Below, one piece after another: positions 1 through 10,092 of a DNA stretch of 62,055 nucleotides. Both the position numbers and the translations under genes were made by a program. This DNA comes from an uncultured Cellvibrionales bacterium (GTDB lineage Bacteria > Pseudomonadota > Gammaproteobacteria > Pseudomonadales > Dasaniaceae): NCBI GenBank assembly GCA_913019905.1, contig CAJVZD010000025.1:1-62055 (forward strand), given 5' to 3'. The notes under the pieces were generated by a model. That model worked only from the letters and a program-made list of their open reading frames with translations, was not told the origin of the DNA and ran no database searches. How positions within the stretch are numbered: position 1 is the first letter of the stretch; every line of letters begins with the position of its first letter.

Positions 1-191
1 AGATGCTTCGTGATTTGTTCAATTTTTTGATCGTCGCCCACGGTTGTCAATGTCAGCCTGGACAATGTCACATCTTCGGTGGGAGCAACATTTAGACTTT
101 CAATGTTGTATGCTCTTTGCGAAAACAACCCCACTACCCGACTTAACGCCCCCGGCTCATTTTCCATCAATACTGAAATTATATGTCGCAT
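1..191 (-). CDS. ilvH: Acetolactate synthase small (regulatory) subunit, 5' part only
   Basis: The first 63 or so codons of the regulatory subunit of acetohydroxyacid synthase, which binds valine for feedback inhibition and raises activity of the large subunit. The translation begins [20 protein letters not shown], the typical start of the N-terminal ACT domain, and continues through the conserved QRAYNIESL stretch. The ATG shares one base with the TAA stop of ilvI (TAATG), so translational coupling is likely. The rest of the gene lies outside the window. The identification is secure from the N-terminus and the context. Confidence 0.93.
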   Translation of the reverse strand, partial: MRHIISVLMENEPGALSRVVGLFSQRAYNIESLNVAPTEDVTLSRLTLTTVGDDQKIEQITKH

Positions 192-1939
192 TATGTCTGC
201 TCCGATTTACTTAACCACATATCACGCATCGAGCCGTTAGGAGCTATATGCATCGGATAAACATGCTCATGACGATCAACATAAACATCCATAAATACCA
301 GCCGATCCTTCAGTTTGAAAGCCTCATCCATGGCCGCATCAAGATCTTCTAACTTATCGACGCGCATACCGACATGGCCATATGATTCAGCCAGTTTTAC
401 AAAATCAGGCAGTGAGTCTTCGTAAACACTGTGTGAATACCGACCTGCGTAATTCATGTCCTGCCATTGTTTGACCATACCCAGATAGCCATTGTTCAAA
501 TTAACTATCTTTACAGGCATGCCGTATTGAGTGCAGGTGGAAAGCTCTTGAATATTCATTTGAATACTGCCTTCGCCAGTAACACAGGCCACATCACTAT
601 CAGGGAATGCCAGTTTCACTCCCATCGCGGCGGGCAAACCGAAGCCCATCGTTCCAAGTCCGCCGGAATTAATCCAACGTCTAGGCTGATCGAAGCGGTA
701 ATATTGAGCCGCGAACATCTGATGCTGTCCCACATCAGACGTGATATAAGCGTCACCGTTAGTAGCTCGATACAAAGAATCGATGACCTGCTGCGGCTTA
801 ATCAAACCTGTCGTTGTGTCGTATCGTGGTGCAGTCCACAAGCCATAATTATTTCGCCATTCGTCAATCTGCTTCCACCAGCTTTCAATAGACTCAACAT
901 CAGGCAGGCTCTGATCACCCGATCTAGCGTGTAAAACCTGCGTCAAAATATCCTGGAGAACCGAATCTACTGGACCGACAATAGGAACATCCGCAGACAC
1001 CGTCTTCGATATCGAGGCTGGATCAATATCAATATGAATGATTTTCGCCGTTGGACAAAATTTGCTAATGGTATTGGTAACCCGATCATCAAAACGCGCA
1101 CCTGCAGCAAGGATGACGTCTGAGTGATGCATGGCCGTATTGGATTCGTAGGTGCCGTGCATGCCCAACATACCGATAAATTGTCGATCAGTGGCGGGAT
1201 AAGCTCCCAAGCCCATTAGCGTGTTAGTAACCGGAAAATTGAGTTCGCGAGCAAGCTCCGTCAATTGCTGACTACCATTGCCTTGAATAACTCCACCACC
1301 GCTATAAATAACGGGCTTTTTGGCGTTTAGTAACAGCTGAACGGCTTTTTTTATCTGTCCAGAATGACCGCGGTTCGCTGGCGTATACGAGCGCATCTTA
1401 ACTTTTTCTGGATAATCATATTCAAATTTATCGACTGGATTAGTAATGTCTTTCGGCAAATCGATCACGACAGGTCCCGGACGACCGGAAGCAGCGAGAT
1501 AAAAAGCTTTTTTAATTATGACGGGAATATCTTCCGCGCGTTTTACCAAGAAACTATGCTTTACGATGGGACGAGAAATTCCAACCATATCAGTTTCCTG
1601 AAATGCATCCCCTCCGATTAAATGGCTCTGTACTTGTCCCGACAAGACTACCATCGGAATCGAATCCATATAAGCGGTTGCTATTCCCGTAATCGCATTA
1701 GTAGCCCCTGGGCCAGATGTCACCAAGACCACTCCAGGCTTACCCGTCGCTCTCGCATAACCATCGGCAGCGTGAGTAGCCGCTTGTTCGTGACGAACGA
1801 GCACATGCGGGACTTTTCCGCTGCGAAAGAGCGCGTCATATATATGTAATACCGCTCCACCGGGATAACCAAAAATAAACTCAACACCTTCGTCTTCTAG
1901 TGCGCGCACGATCATTTCGCCGCCAGATAACATCTCCAC
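191..1939 (-). CDS. ilvI: Acetolactate synthase large (catalytic) subunit
   Basis: Thiamine-diphosphate enzyme that condenses two pyruvates, or pyruvate and 2-oxobutyrate, in the first common step of valine, leucine and isoleucine synthesis. The 582 residues have the full family length. The N-terminal [15 protein letters not shown] motif, the catalytic Glu in [13 protein letters not shown], a central FAD-type domain, and the C-terminal TPP/Mg site (GEGSIQMN...[14 protein letters not shown]) are all present. The GEG in place of GDG is, from memory, also normal in Pseudomonas IlvI. The start is taken as GTG at 1939, because GAAGAGGG lies 7 nt upstream; an in-frame ATG two codons later is too close to it. 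The gene forms an operon with ilvH. No convincing leader peptide/attenuator was found upstream. Confidence 0.96.
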   Translation of the reverse strand: MEMLSGGEMIVRALEDEGVEFIFGYPGGAVLHIYDALFRSGKVPHVLVRHEQAATHAADGYARATGKPGVVLVTSGPGATNAITGIATAYMDSIPMVVLSGQVQSHLIGGDAFQETDMVGISRPIVKHSFLVKRAEDIPVIIKKAFYLAASGRPGPVVIDLPKDITNPVDKFEYDYPEKVKMRSYTPANRGHSGQIKKAVQLLLNAKKPVIYSGGGVIQGNGSQQLTELARELNFPVTNTLMGLGAYPATDRQFIGMLGMHGTYESNTAMHHSDVILAAGARFDDRVTNTISKFCPTAKIIHIDIDPASISKTVSADVPIVGPVDSVLQDILTQVLHARSGDQSLPDVESIESWWKQIDEWRNNYGLWTAPRYDTTTGLIKPQQVIDSLYRATNGDAYITSDVGQHQMFAAQYYRFDQPRRWINSGGLGTMGFGLPAAMGVKLAFPDSDVACVTGEGSIQMNIQELSTCTQYGMPVKIVNLNNGYLGMVKQWQDMNYAGRYSHSVYEDSLPDFVKLAESYGHVGMRVDKLEDLDAAMDEAFKLKDRLVFMDVYVDRHEHVYPMHIAPNGSMRDMWLSKSEQT

Positions 1940-2464
1940 TGAATAACCCTCTTCTTTCAGTGTTTAACAAAAATGAGGCTGTAAAAGATCAAAAATCAAC
2001 CGGTAAAATCATACCCACGGGCATAATTACCACAGTTAAATCAGAGTCAAGATACAAAACTCACAACCAAAACGAGTGTCTCCCTTATCTTTACTGGGAA
2101 CACACCAGGCGACAACACCAAGACAAAATACTGTCTGTGCCTCGCATAGATAATGCTAAGGCGGCATTCTCGCAACACAGGTTGTGCGTTTGCAGAGTGA
2201 AGGGAGCGTCCCACAGTCAATACCGGTAAGTAAAGACTCGACGCTAGTATCAGTTACCGGTAAGCAACCCATACTGGCCATCTACTTTCAAAGGTGCTAA
2301 TTTTGAATTAGATGACGACAATGTCAACCGTTTAAAGACAAACGGGAACAGTTTTGGCAAATATTCTTGGTTTTTTATCCAGATATGCATTAATTTCTGT
2401 CTAATCATTCTATCTTTGCCATAATTAGGCTACATACTTCATAAGGACGTTAAGAGCTCGAAAC
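1940..2464. other. Divergent intergenic region between ilvI and the DUF4124 gene
   Basis: About 525 bases without a supportable gene, holding the control regions of both divergent genes. A 12-codon frame on the minus strand (2024-1989, product MPVGMILPVDF) has some Val/Ile/Leu codons, but not the run of branched-chain codons or the terminator hairpin of an attenuator. Two copies of TACCGGTAAG stand 34 bp apart (listed separately). No clear sigma-70 promoter was assigned. Confidence 0.5.
2221..2264. repeat. Pair of TACCGGTAAG direct repeats (operator-like)
   Basis: The 10-mer TACCGGTAAG occurs at 2221-2230 and again at 2255-2264. Each copy contains the self-complementary octamer TACCGGTA. Start-to-start spacing is 34 bp, close to three helical turns, as expected for paired sites of a dimeric regulator. 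A weaker relative (AACCGGTAAA) lies near 1998-2007. The binding protein is unknown. Confidence 0.4.
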
Positions 2465-2905
2465 ATGAATATACTCATTAATCTTGCAAAAACCCTGACT
2501 GTAATGGCGTGTCTTAGCGTCGTTTTCAACCTAAATGCAGCCCCGTCGGGACTTTATCGCTGGACCGACGAGAACGGTCAGGTAAAGTATTCTGACAGGC
2601 CTCCAGAAGGAATTGAGTCCACATTTATCAAATTATCGACTGGAAAATCCTCTAAGGTAAACGATGCCAGTAGCGATTCCAGTACCACAACTGAAGAAAC
2701 CAACAAACTCAAGCCCGGCGAACAGCTCGAAGTAATGGCTGAAAAAGACCCGGCTTTATGTAAGCAGGCCACAAACAACTTAAAGGCGCTCAAAGGTGCC
2801 CGAATTCGCATTACAGAACCAGACGGCAGCAAACGTTTCCTGACGGAGGATGAAAAAGAGGGGCAAAGAGAAAATGCTCGGAAATTCATCAAAATCAACT
2901 GCTGA
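2465..2905 (+). CDS. DUF4124 domain-containing exported protein
   Basis: A 146-residue protein with an N-terminal signal peptide (about residues 1-26, ending near NAAPSG). It is followed at once by the DUF4124 signature YRWTDENGQVKYSDRPP, a motif common in small periplasmic proteins of gammaproteobacteria. A Ser/Thr-rich linker (about residues 60-80) leads to a charged C-terminal part with two Cys (CKQ and the final Cys). No biochemical function is established for the family. It stands alone between ilvI (divergent) and clpB (convergent) and ends in a strong hairpin terminator. Confidence 0.85.
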   Translation: MNILINLAKTLTVMACLSVVFNLNAAPSGLYRWTDENGQVKYSDRPPEGIESTFIKLSTGKSSKVNDASSDSSTTTEETNKLKPGEQLEVMAEKDPALCKQATNNLKALKGARIRITEPDGSKRFLTEDEKEGQRENARKFIKINC

Positions 2906-2909
2906 TAAA

Positions 2910-2938
2910 AAAGCCTGCTTGAATCAAGCAGGCTTTTA
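2910..2938. terminator. Bidirectional intrinsic terminator
   Basis: A perfect 13-bp stem (AAAAGCCTGCTTG / CAAGCAGGCTTTT) with a 3-nt loop. It has A-rich and T-rich flanks, so it can serve both the DUF4124 gene on the plus strand and clpB arriving on the minus strand. Confidence 0.9.
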
Positions 2939-2980
2939 ATAAATCTTTCGGGCAAAAACGAACGACTATGCAAATACCTA

Positions 2981-5560
2981 TTAAGGGCTAAATGCCACAT
3001 TTCCTACGGTCGAGTCCCAGCGACAATTAATCACATCCCCCGGCGAGAACAGTCCTTTCAAAATATCTTGAGCTAGTGGATTTTCAAAATATTGCTGAAT
3101 TGCCCTTTTTAGCGGCCTGGCACCATAAACTGGATCGAAGCCAATATCAGCCAGCTTGTCCATGACCGCCTCATCGATATCCAATTGTAATTCTCGCTCC
3201 AGCAAACGCTGACGAAGTAAATCTATCTGGAGCGTTGCTATACCTCGGATCTGATCTTTACCCAGCGGATGGAAAACGACAGTTTCATCGATTCGATTTA
3301 TAAACTCTGGACGAAAATGATTTCCAACTTCATCCATCACCGCTAACTTCATTTTTTCATAGTTCGACTCAGACGAAAGATCCTGAATGAGGCCAGAGCC
3401 TAAATTTGAGGTCATAACAATAATCGTATTACGGAAATCAACGGTGCGACCTTGACCGTCGGTTAACCGTCCATCTTCCATTACCTGAAGTAGAATATTG
3501 AATACATCCGGATGTGCTTTCTCAACTTCATCCAAAAGTAATACCGAATAAGGTTTGCGACGAACGGCTTCGGTCAAATACCCACCCTCTTCGTAACCGA
3601 CGTAACCGGGCGGCGCACCAATCAAACGAGCAACGGAATGTTTTTCCATAAATTCTGACATATCTATCCGCACCATTGCCTCATCGGTATCGAATAAAAA
3701 CGTTGCCAGCGCTTTACATAATTCAGTTTTGCCGACACCGGTTGGGCCCAAAAACAAAAACGAGCCGTTCGGACGATTGGGGTCTGATAAACCCGCACGC
3801 GATCGCCGAACAGCATTGGATACCGACGTTACAGCCTGAGTTTGACCGATGACACGTTCGTGCAAAGAGTCTTCCATTCGCAATAATTTGTCGCGCTCCC
3901 CCTCCAGCATTTTCGACACGGGTATACCGGTCCAGCGAGAAACGACCTCTGCCACTTCTTCATCGGTCACTTTGTTCCGCAGCAATGTCATTTCCATCAT
4001 TTCGGCCTGACTGGCCATATCCAGCGTTTTCTCTAATTCCGGGATAACGCCATACTGAAGTTCAGACATTCTGGTTAAATCACTGGCTCGTCTAGCCGCT
4101 TCCAAATCAAGCCGTGCTTGCTCCAAGTCACTCTTGATTTTTTGCGACCCATGCAAAGCCGCTTTCTCAGTTTTCCATATTTCTTCGAGATCGGAGAATT
4201 CACGCTCTGCTTTTTCTATGTCGGCGTTCAGAATCGCCAGCTGTTTCTTCGCGGAACTATCGGAATCCTTTTTGACCGCTTCTCGCTGAATTTTTAGTTG
4301 GATCAATCGCCGCTCCAACCTATCCATATCTTCGGGTTTAGAATCTATCTCCATTCGAATGCGACTTCCCGCCTCATCGATTAAATCAATCGCCTTATCC
4401 GGTAGCTGTCTATCGGTAATATACCTTTGCGATAACTTAGCGGCAGCGATGATCGCCGAATCACTGATATCGACACCGTGGTGAACTTCGTAACGTTCTT
4501 TCAGACCGCGCAAAATAGCAATCGTATCCTCTTCACTCGGTTCATCGACCTGAACTTTTTGGAACCGCCTTTCCAACGCGCCATCTTTTTCGATGTATTG
4601 ACGATACTCGTCTAAGGTCGTTGCTCCGACACAGTGTAATTCGCCACGGGCCAACGCCGGCTTCAACATATTTCCGGCGTCCATCGCCCCTTCACCCTTG
4701 CCTGCGCCTACCATGGTATGAAGTTCGTCGATAAATAAAATAACCTGACCTTCTTGTTTTGTCAGTTCATTTAATACCGACTTTAAACGCTCTTCAAATT
4801 CACCCCGATATTTTGCGCCCGCCAACAGCGAACCTAAATCGAGTGAGAGTAACTGCTTATCTTTAAGTCCCTCGGGGACCTCGCGATTGATAATCCGCTG
4901 AGCCAGACCTTCAACAATTGCCGTTTTACCGACACCCGGCTCACCAATAAGAACCGGATTGTTTTTGGTCCTGCGTTGTAAAACTTGAATTGTTCGACGA
5001 ATTTCATCGTCACGACCAATCACAGGATCTAACTTTCCGGCTTCGGCGAGCTCCGTCAAATTTACAGTGTATCTCTCTAACGCCTGCCTTGATTCTTCTG
5101 CCGCGGGATCGTTTACTGCATCTCCTCCGCGTACTTTTTCAATGGATTTTAGCAAGACATCCTTGTTAAGACCGGCATCAACAAGAATGTGACTAATCGA
5201 AATATCTGCGTCGATAAAGGCGACCAACACAAGCTCTGAGGAAATATAGGTATCTTTATTTTTCTGAGATAGCTTGTCGGCGATATTGAGAACCCGCCCG
5301 AGATCATTGGACATATGAACATCGCCAGCGGTCCCTTCAACCGTCGCTAGCGCCGCCAGCTCTTGATTAACAGCTTCAATCAAACCGGGAACGTTTACCC
5401 CTGATTGAGTCAGCAAAGGACGGACAGAACCGTTCTTTTGAGTTAATAAAGCTGACATTAAATGTAAGGGGTCGATAAAATTATGATCTTTCCCCAAGGC
5501 CAGAGATTGTGCATCAGAAATTGCAAGTTGCAGCTGATTAGTCAAGCGATCAATTCGCAT
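2981..5560 (-). CDS. clpB: Disaggregase chaperone ClpB (Hsp100)
   Basis: Hexameric AAA+ chaperone that works with DnaK to pull polypeptides out of aggregates. The 859 residues match the family length (E. coli 857). In order they show the N-terminal Clp repeat domain (about 1-145), AAA-1 with Walker A GEPGVGKT (about 205), the coiled-coil M domain (about 410-520, rich in Glu/Lys/Leu), AAA-2 with Walker A GPTGVGKT (about 605) and the small C-terminal domain. There is no ClpP-binding loop tripeptide, as expected for ClpB. It lies downstream of rluD-pgeF, the order also found in E. coli, but has its own heat-shock-type promoter. Confidence 0.97.
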   Translation of the reverse strand: MRIDRLTNQLQLAISDAQSLALGKDHNFIDPLHLMSALLTQKNGSVRPLLTQSGVNVPGLIEAVNQELAALATVEGTAGDVHMSNDLGRVLNIADKLSQKNKDTYISSELVLVAFIDADISISHILVDAGLNKDVLLKSIEKVRGGDAVNDPAAEESRQALERYTVNLTELAEAGKLDPVIGRDDEIRRTIQVLQRRTKNNPVLIGEPGVGKTAIVEGLAQRIINREVPEGLKDKQLLSLDLGSLLAGAKYRGEFEERLKSVLNELTKQEGQVILFIDELHTMVGAGKGEGAMDAGNMLKPALARGELHCVGATTLDEYRQYIEKDGALERRFQKVQVDEPSEEDTIAILRGLKERYEVHHGVDISDSAIIAAAKLSQRYITDRQLPDKAIDLIDEAGSRIRMEIDSKPEDMDRLERRLIQLKIQREAVKKDSDSSAKKQLAILNADIEKAEREFSDLEEIWKTEKAALHGSQKIKSDLEQARLDLEAARRASDLTRMSELQYGVIPELEKTLDMASQAEMMEMTLLRNKVTDEEVAEVVSRWTGIPVSKMLEGERDKLLRMEDSLHERVIGQTQAVTSVSNAVRRSRAGLSDPNRPNGSFLFLGPTGVGKTELCKALATFLFDTDEAMVRIDMSEFMEKHSVARLIGAPPGYVGYEEGGYLTEAVRRKPYSVLLLDEVEKAHPDVFNILLQVMEDGRLTDGQGRTVDFRNTIIVMTSNLGSGLIQDLSSESNYEKMKLAVMDEVGNHFRPEFINRIDETVVFHPLGKDQIRGIATLQIDLLRQRLLERELQLDIDEAVMDKLADIGFDPVYGARPLKRAIQQYFENPLAQDILKGLFSPGDVINCRWDSTVGNVAFSP

Positions 5561-5678
5561 AGTGCTTCACCCTTTTTTGAATTTAGTCAGTTCTGAATTG
5601 TGTGCTGTCGGCAATATAGGCGACTAAAACGATTGCCGAATAAACTTTTGAACAATGAGAAAACGGCTTACTCTTATC

Positions 5679-5705
5679 AATGTGGGCACTCAGAGAAATT
5701 TCAAG
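5679..5705 (-). promoter_or_regulatory. Predicted sigma-32 heat-shock promoter of clpB
   Basis: On the minus strand CTTGAAA (5705-5699) is followed after 12 bp by CCCACAT (5686-5680), close to the sigma-32 consensus CTTGAAA-N11-16-CCCCATnT. It lies about 120 bp upstream of the clpB ATG, between clpB and pgeF. clpB is a classic sigma-32 regulon member. This is a sequence match only. Confidence 0.6.
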
Positions 5706-5791
5706 CTCAAGCACGACACAGGGAAAGAAGTTAACACCCCCAAACATGCTACAAAGGGCACTGCGTGCCGGGAATTAATTGGCAGACGATG

Positions 5792-6637
5792 CTATTTGAT
5801 ATATATCAAAGTCGCTATTCGGCCGGTTATGGGGTCGCGACGATAAGAGAAAAATTGCTCACTAAGCGCGTAATTACATAGGTTAGCGCAATACACTTTC
5901 TCTACTCCTGCTTGCGCCAATCGAATGCGAGCAATCTCGGTTAGATCGGCAAAAAAATGATTCGGCCGAAGAGGATTTTTTTTAAAAGATTTATCAATAA
6001 GATCAGAAGACGTTTTAGTAGCGGTGTCCATAAAGGCCTCTCTCACCTCTGAACCAACTTCAAAATTTGCTTGACTGATAGCTGGCCCAATCCAAACTAA
6101 TAATTGACTTTCGTCCGCGCAAAAACGATCGACAGTGCTCTCCAATATGCCCGATGCCAATCCGCGCCAACCGGCATGAACAGCGGCTATTTCCGACCCG
6201 CTCTCGTCACAAAAAACGAGTGGTAAGCAATCCGCCGTCAGCACTGCACAGGCAATAGATTGAACCGTGGTATAGGCAGCATCAGCCTCAGGGACGTTCT
6301 GTTCACTTACCTCTTTATAGAAATAACGTGTATTGGCAGTAGATGTATTGGAAACATCTGCATTGGAAGCAGTACTATCGCCAATCGGTAAATCGACAAT
6401 CGTTTTACCGTGAATTTGTGACAGCCACTGAATGGACTCTAAGCCCTCGCACGATTTTATCAGCTGTCGGCGATTAGCATTGACTGCCTCTTCAGAGTCA
6501 CCGACATGTTGCGCGAGGTTAAATTCGTCGAACGGAGGCTGACTAAATCCATTAAACCGGCACGTAGACAGGGCAACGATATTATCGGGCGCAGGCCAGG
6601 CAGCTTTCAGAACATACCCGACATTTTCGTCAATCAT
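5792..6637 (-). CDS. pgeF: Peptidoglycan editing factor / YfiH-family purine nucleoside phosphorylase-like protein
   Basis: YfiH/PgeF family, once called polyphenol oxidase or laccase domain proteins. In E. coli the protein removes wrongly incorporated L-Ser muropeptides, and relatives act on purine nucleosides. The family's metal-site motifs are visible: SQIHG (His), CAVLTADCLPL (Cys) and AAVHAGWRGL (His). At 281 residues it is longer than E. coli YfiH (243), mainly because of a Ser/Thr/Asn-rich insertion near residues 83-112. Its start overlaps the 3' end of rluD by 8 bp, so the two are co-transcribed, and clpB follows. Confidence 0.9.
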   Translation of the reverse strand: MIDENVGYVLKAAWPAPDNIVALSTCRFNGFSQPPFDEFNLAQHVGDSEEAVNANRRQLIKSCEGLESIQWLSQIHGKTIVDLPIGDSTASNADVSNTSTANTRYFYKEVSEQNVPEADAAYTTVQSIACAVLTADCLPLVFCDESGSEIAAVHAGWRGLASGILESTVDRFCADESQLLVWIGPAISQANFEVGSEVREAFMDTATKTSSDLIDKSFKKNPLRPNHFFADLTEIARIRLAQAGVEKVYCANLCNYALSEQFFSYRRDPITGRIATLIYIK

Positions 6638-7589
6638 TCGGATCTTCTAGTGCAAGGGTTGATAGCAGGGCCGTGAAATCCTCTGGCAACGCCACCTCCC
6701 ATGATATTGTTTCTTCAGATAAAGGGTGCTGCAGGGATAAACGACGGGCATGTAAAGCTTGCCGGGGAAAACCTCGCAAGGTATTAATTAAATCCTCGCT
6801 AGCTGCCTTGGGAATGCGGGGGCGCCCAGCATAGAGAGGATCGCCAATTAGCGGATGTTTAATATGTGCCATATGAACGCGTATTTGGTGTGTACGACCT
6901 GTTTCCAACATACAGCGAATATGAGTGTGATGCTTAAACCTCTTAATTAAACGGTAATGGGTAATCGCCTCTTTCCCCCCGAGACTCACGACAGCCATTT
7001 TCTTCCTCTGTCTGGGATGACGGCCAATATCGGCTTCTATTTTCCCACCGCCGGTCATAGTGCCAAAAACCACAGCCTCGTATTCTCGGCTGACAGTCCG
7101 TGCCTGCAACTGATTAACAAGATGATTTTGTGCCAGCAGCGTTTTCGCAACGACCATAAGACCACTGGTATCTTTATCGAGCCGATGAACGATCCCCGCC
7201 CGCGGAACACTGGCCAACTCAGGCGAGTACGCCAGCAGGGCATTCAACAAGGTACCGGAAGCGTGCCCGGCGGCAGGATGCACCACTAAGCCTGCGGCCT
7301 TGTTGACGACCAATACTTCGTCATCCTCATAAACCACGTCAATGGGCAAATCTTCTGCTTGCCAACGGTCTTCGTTCTCGACTTGCGCCCGAAGTTCGAG
7401 TATCTCTCCGGAAATCAGTTTTTCCCGGATCTTACGCTGCAATCCATTCACGGTAAGTTCGCCGCTTTTTATCCAAAGCTGCAACCGCGCTCGAGAATAG
7501 TCGGGAAAAAGTTTCGCCGCGATTTGATCAAGTCTCAAACCGTCAAATTCTCCAGGTACTTCAGCCGTTAAATTAATAGTTTCTGCCAT
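6630..7589 (-). CDS. rluD: 23S rRNA pseudouridine synthase RluD
   Basis: Makes pseudouridines 1911, 1915 and 1917 in helix 69 of 23S rRNA. The 319 residues contain an N-terminal S4 RNA-binding domain (about 16-80) and the RluA-type catalytic domain with HRLDKDTSGLMV, whose Asp is the catalytic residue, plus the conserved VVHPAAGH block. Placement divergent from bamD and upstream of pgeF and clpB is the conserved gammaproteobacterial arrangement, which favours RluD over RluA or RluC. Confidence 0.95.
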   Translation of the reverse strand: MAETINLTAEVPGEFDGLRLDQIAAKLFPDYSRARLQLWIKSGELTVNGLQRKIREKLISGEILELRAQVENEDRWQAEDLPIDVVYEDDEVLVVNKAAGLVVHPAAGHASGTLLNALLAYSPELASVPRAGIVHRLDKDTSGLMVVAKTLLAQNHLVNQLQARTVSREYEAVVFGTMTGGGKIEADIGRHPRQRKKMAVVSLGGKEAITHYRLIKRFKHHTHIRCMLETGRTHQIRVHMAHIKHPLIGDPLYAGRPRIPKAASEDLINTLRGFPRQALHARRLSLQHPLSEETISWEVALPEDFTALLSTLALEDPND

Positions 7590-7824
7590 AGTTTATCTCT
7601 CATCCCCTTACTAGCTAATGGCTCAATGACCTTTTCAGAGCCCAAAAATTGTTGTATGGGCGAATGAAAGCACTTTGCCTCTTTATGCTCGGCTAAGCCT
7701 GTGGTTAAATGCTGGCACTTTTCGGTGAATTCCGTGTCTATTTCTTTTCAAAAGCAAAAAAGAAGACGAGATTCGGCTCCGTCATACCTACTGCTATTAT
7801 ATATGAATGCTTGGAAACCTTTGA

Positions 7825-8718
7825 ATGAACATGCAAGTTAAATCAATTTTTTACGTCGCGGGACTACTTTTTTCCAGTATGTTTCTTATTAGTTGCTCGA
7901 CGGAAGAAGAAATTCCGCAAGAAACCACTGAAGAGCGGTTATACGAGGCGGCTCAGTCAAACATGCGGACTGAAAATTTTATACAAGCGGTAAAGAATTT
8001 GCAGCTGCTAGAGGCCCGCTACCCGTTCGGCCCCTATGCAGAACAATCACAACTGGAAATAATTTACGCCCATTACCGAAGTTTTGAACCCGATGCCGCC
8101 ATTGCCGCCGCAGACCGGTTTATTCGATTACATCCGCTGCACCAAAATGTTGATTACGCATACTATATTAAAGGCTTGGCCAATTATGCTGAAGGAGAGG
8201 GGTTTCTCGACAGATTTATGCCAACCGATACAACGATGCGCGACCCCGGTGCGGCACTGCAATCTTTTGAAGACTTTCGGCAACTGTTAACGCGCTACCC
8301 GTATAGCCCCTATGCCAATGACGCGAAATCTCGTATGGTATTTTTACGAGCGCGGCTGGCGCGATATGAAATTAACGTCGCCAACTATTACTTCAAACGC
8401 GGATCCTATCTTGCCGCCGCAAATCGCGGCCGTCACGTAGTAGAAAATTTCCCGCAAACCCCGGCTTCAGCAGACGCATTAGCCGTTATGATCCAGGCCT
8501 ATCACCTTCTCGGACTTGAGGATCTCGCGATCGACTCCTTGGCTGTTCTCAGCGAAAACTACCCAGAGCACCCGTCGCTTGATGAAAGCGGTCAATTTAT
8601 AGACAGCTTTACGATCACAGAAACCAATCGCACCTTGATGAACAAAATGACCTTTGGCCTATTTGATCACAGCGAGCCACCGAAATTTGATAATCGTGCT
8701 TCATACCTGCAGCGCTAA
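7825..8718 (+). CDS. bamD: Outer membrane assembly lipoprotein BamD
   Basis: Essential lipoprotein of the BAM complex, which folds and inserts outer membrane beta-barrels. The signal peptide ends in the lipobox LISC (Cys about residue 24). The rest is built from TPR-like helices, with the family blocks ARYPFGPYAEQSQL, YYIKGLANY and MRDPGAALQSFEDF. The 297 residues are slightly longer than E. coli BamD (245). It is divergent from rluD across about 235 bp. ATG 7825 is used; a second ATG two codons on is also possible. Confidence 0.95.
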   Translation: MNMQVKSIFYVAGLLFSSMFLISCSTEEEIPQETTEERLYEAAQSNMRTENFIQAVKNLQLLEARYPFGPYAEQSQLEIIYAHYRSFEPDAAIAAADRFIRLHPLHQNVDYAYYIKGLANYAEGEGFLDRFMPTDTTMRDPGAALQSFEDFRQLLTRYPYSPYANDAKSRMVFLRARLARYEINVANYYFKRGSYLAAANRGRHVVENFPQTPASADALAVMIQAYHLLGLEDLAIDSLAVLSENYPEHPSLDESGQFIDSFTITETNRTLMNKMTFGLFDHSEPPKFDNRASYLQR

Positions 8719-8841
8719 AACAGTTGAGCTGCAAACAAGCTATTAATTCTGAAAACTTGCGAACTGTACGGAAAAGTACAAGCAATGACTGAAAACACTT
8801 AGATTTCATGTCAATCATCCAATAATTCCATGGAGGGAATT

Positions 8842-9828
8842 ATGTTTTGTGAAATTTCACACTCAAAAACATTGCCAGCAGGAACGGTCAGTCCACAAAA
8901 CCAGGACCATAAAAGTTACGCCACGAAAGCAAGAAAAGCCTTCTCTTTAACGTTGATATTACTAAGTTGCTGCCTCAATAATTTGAATGAGACACTAGCT
9001 TCGGTTACCAGCACAGAAAAGAATCAACGAGCAGCGCCCCGGATTTCTTTAGCTGAAAACTATCATTCCGATATAGACGTCACCCAATACTGGGTCAGTG
9101 AAAAACTCGATGGAGTACGGGCATACTGGGACGGAAAGAATCTTATTTCAAGAGGCGGAACTATATTCAACGCGCCAAGCTGGTTCACCTTAAACTTTCC
9201 AACCGAACCATTAGACGGAGAATTATGGATACAGCGGGGACTTTTTCAACAAACAGTGTCTGCCGTAATGAAGCATGTGCCGATTGATAAAGAATGGAAG
9301 GCTGTGAGCTATCAGACATTCGATCTCCCTACCAGCAAAGATATTTTTGACTCGCGACTGTCTCAACTCAAAAAAGTTGTTGGGCACTATTCGAGAATAT
9401 CGGCCAATAATCGCCAATTCCTCAAACTCATCCCTCAGCAGCGAGTGGATAACACCCGACAACTTACCCAACTATTAAACACCCTCGTAGCCGAAGGCAG
9501 CGAAGGCCTGATGTTACGTCGCGGCGATTCATACCACCACGCTGGGCGAAATGGCGACCTCTTAAAATATAAACCCATCTATGACGATGAAGCGACTGTC
9601 GTCGGCTATCGGGCTGGAAAAGGTAAATATCGCGGGAAAACAGGATCACTTCTCGTCGAGCTATCGACCGGCGTCCGCTTTTACATCGGCTCCGGACTTA
9701 CCGATAAGGAACGTGTTTCCCCGCCCTCAGTTGGCTCAGTGATAAGCTTCAGCTTTTCGGGGCTGACCGACAACGGTATTCCACGCCATGCCAGATTTCT
9801 TCGCATACGACCTGATGCAGGTTTATAG
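8842..9828 (+). CDS. Exported ATP-dependent DNA ligase (Lig E-like)
   Basis: A minimal nucleotidyltransferase/OB-fold DNA ligase that seals nicks using ATP. Motif I is SEKLDGVRAYW (catalytic Lys about residue 88), followed by motif III DGELWI, IIIa YQTFDL, IV EGLMLRRG and V LLKYKPIYD, then a C-terminal OB domain ending in PRHARFLRIR. A hydrophobic stretch (LTLILLSCCLNNL) after a basic N-terminus looks like a signal peptide, as in the periplasmic Lig E group of Gram-negative bacteria. The start is set at ATG 8842, because GGAGGG lies 4-5 nt upstream; the in-frame ATG at 8830 overlaps that ribosome site. NAD-dependent LigA would be the replicative enzyme and is not in this window. Confidence 0.88.
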   Translation: MFCEISHSKTLPAGTVSPQNQDHKSYATKARKAFSLTLILLSCCLNNLNETLASVTSTEKNQRAAPRISLAENYHSDIDVTQYWVSEKLDGVRAYWDGKNLISRGGTIFNAPSWFTLNFPTEPLDGELWIQRGLFQQTVSAVMKHVPIDKEWKAVSYQTFDLPTSKDIFDSRLSQLKKVVGHYSRISANNRQFLKLIPQQRVDNTRQLTQLLNTLVAEGSEGLMLRRGDSYHHAGRNGDLLKYKPIYDDEATVVGYRAGKGKYRGKTGSLLVELSTGVRFYIGSGLTDKERVSPPSVGSVISFSFSGLTDNGIPRHARFLRIRPDAGL

Positions 9829-10092
9829 TCTAGACGTTTAGCCCGTGAATACTGGCACTGACGGTTTCCTCAGAACCCGAAATTTTCGAACTTTATCGAT
9901 TATAGGCCTTGCCAGCCCGCGGTCTATTCGCAACAATGGAAATCCCTTTATAGAGCTCATGTTTGCAAGCAACATCAACAGCCTGTAAATTCGTACCACT
10001 AACACTAACTTCGAGTATATCGAAAACCTGCGCAACGACAGAAGCACTGCAGAGACCCGTTCGAAGGCTTTCAAGAATATAGAGAAACCATT

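Noticed and set aside
467..934. 155-codon frame on the plus strand inside ilvI
   Set aside because: Fully antisense to a strongly conserved gene and without a ribosome site or domain; it is a shadow.
1989..2024. Possible ilv leader peptide (MPVGMILPVDF) upstream of ilvI on the minus strand
   Set aside because: Only four branched-chain codons in eleven, and no following terminator/antiterminator hairpin with a T-run, so attenuation is not supported.
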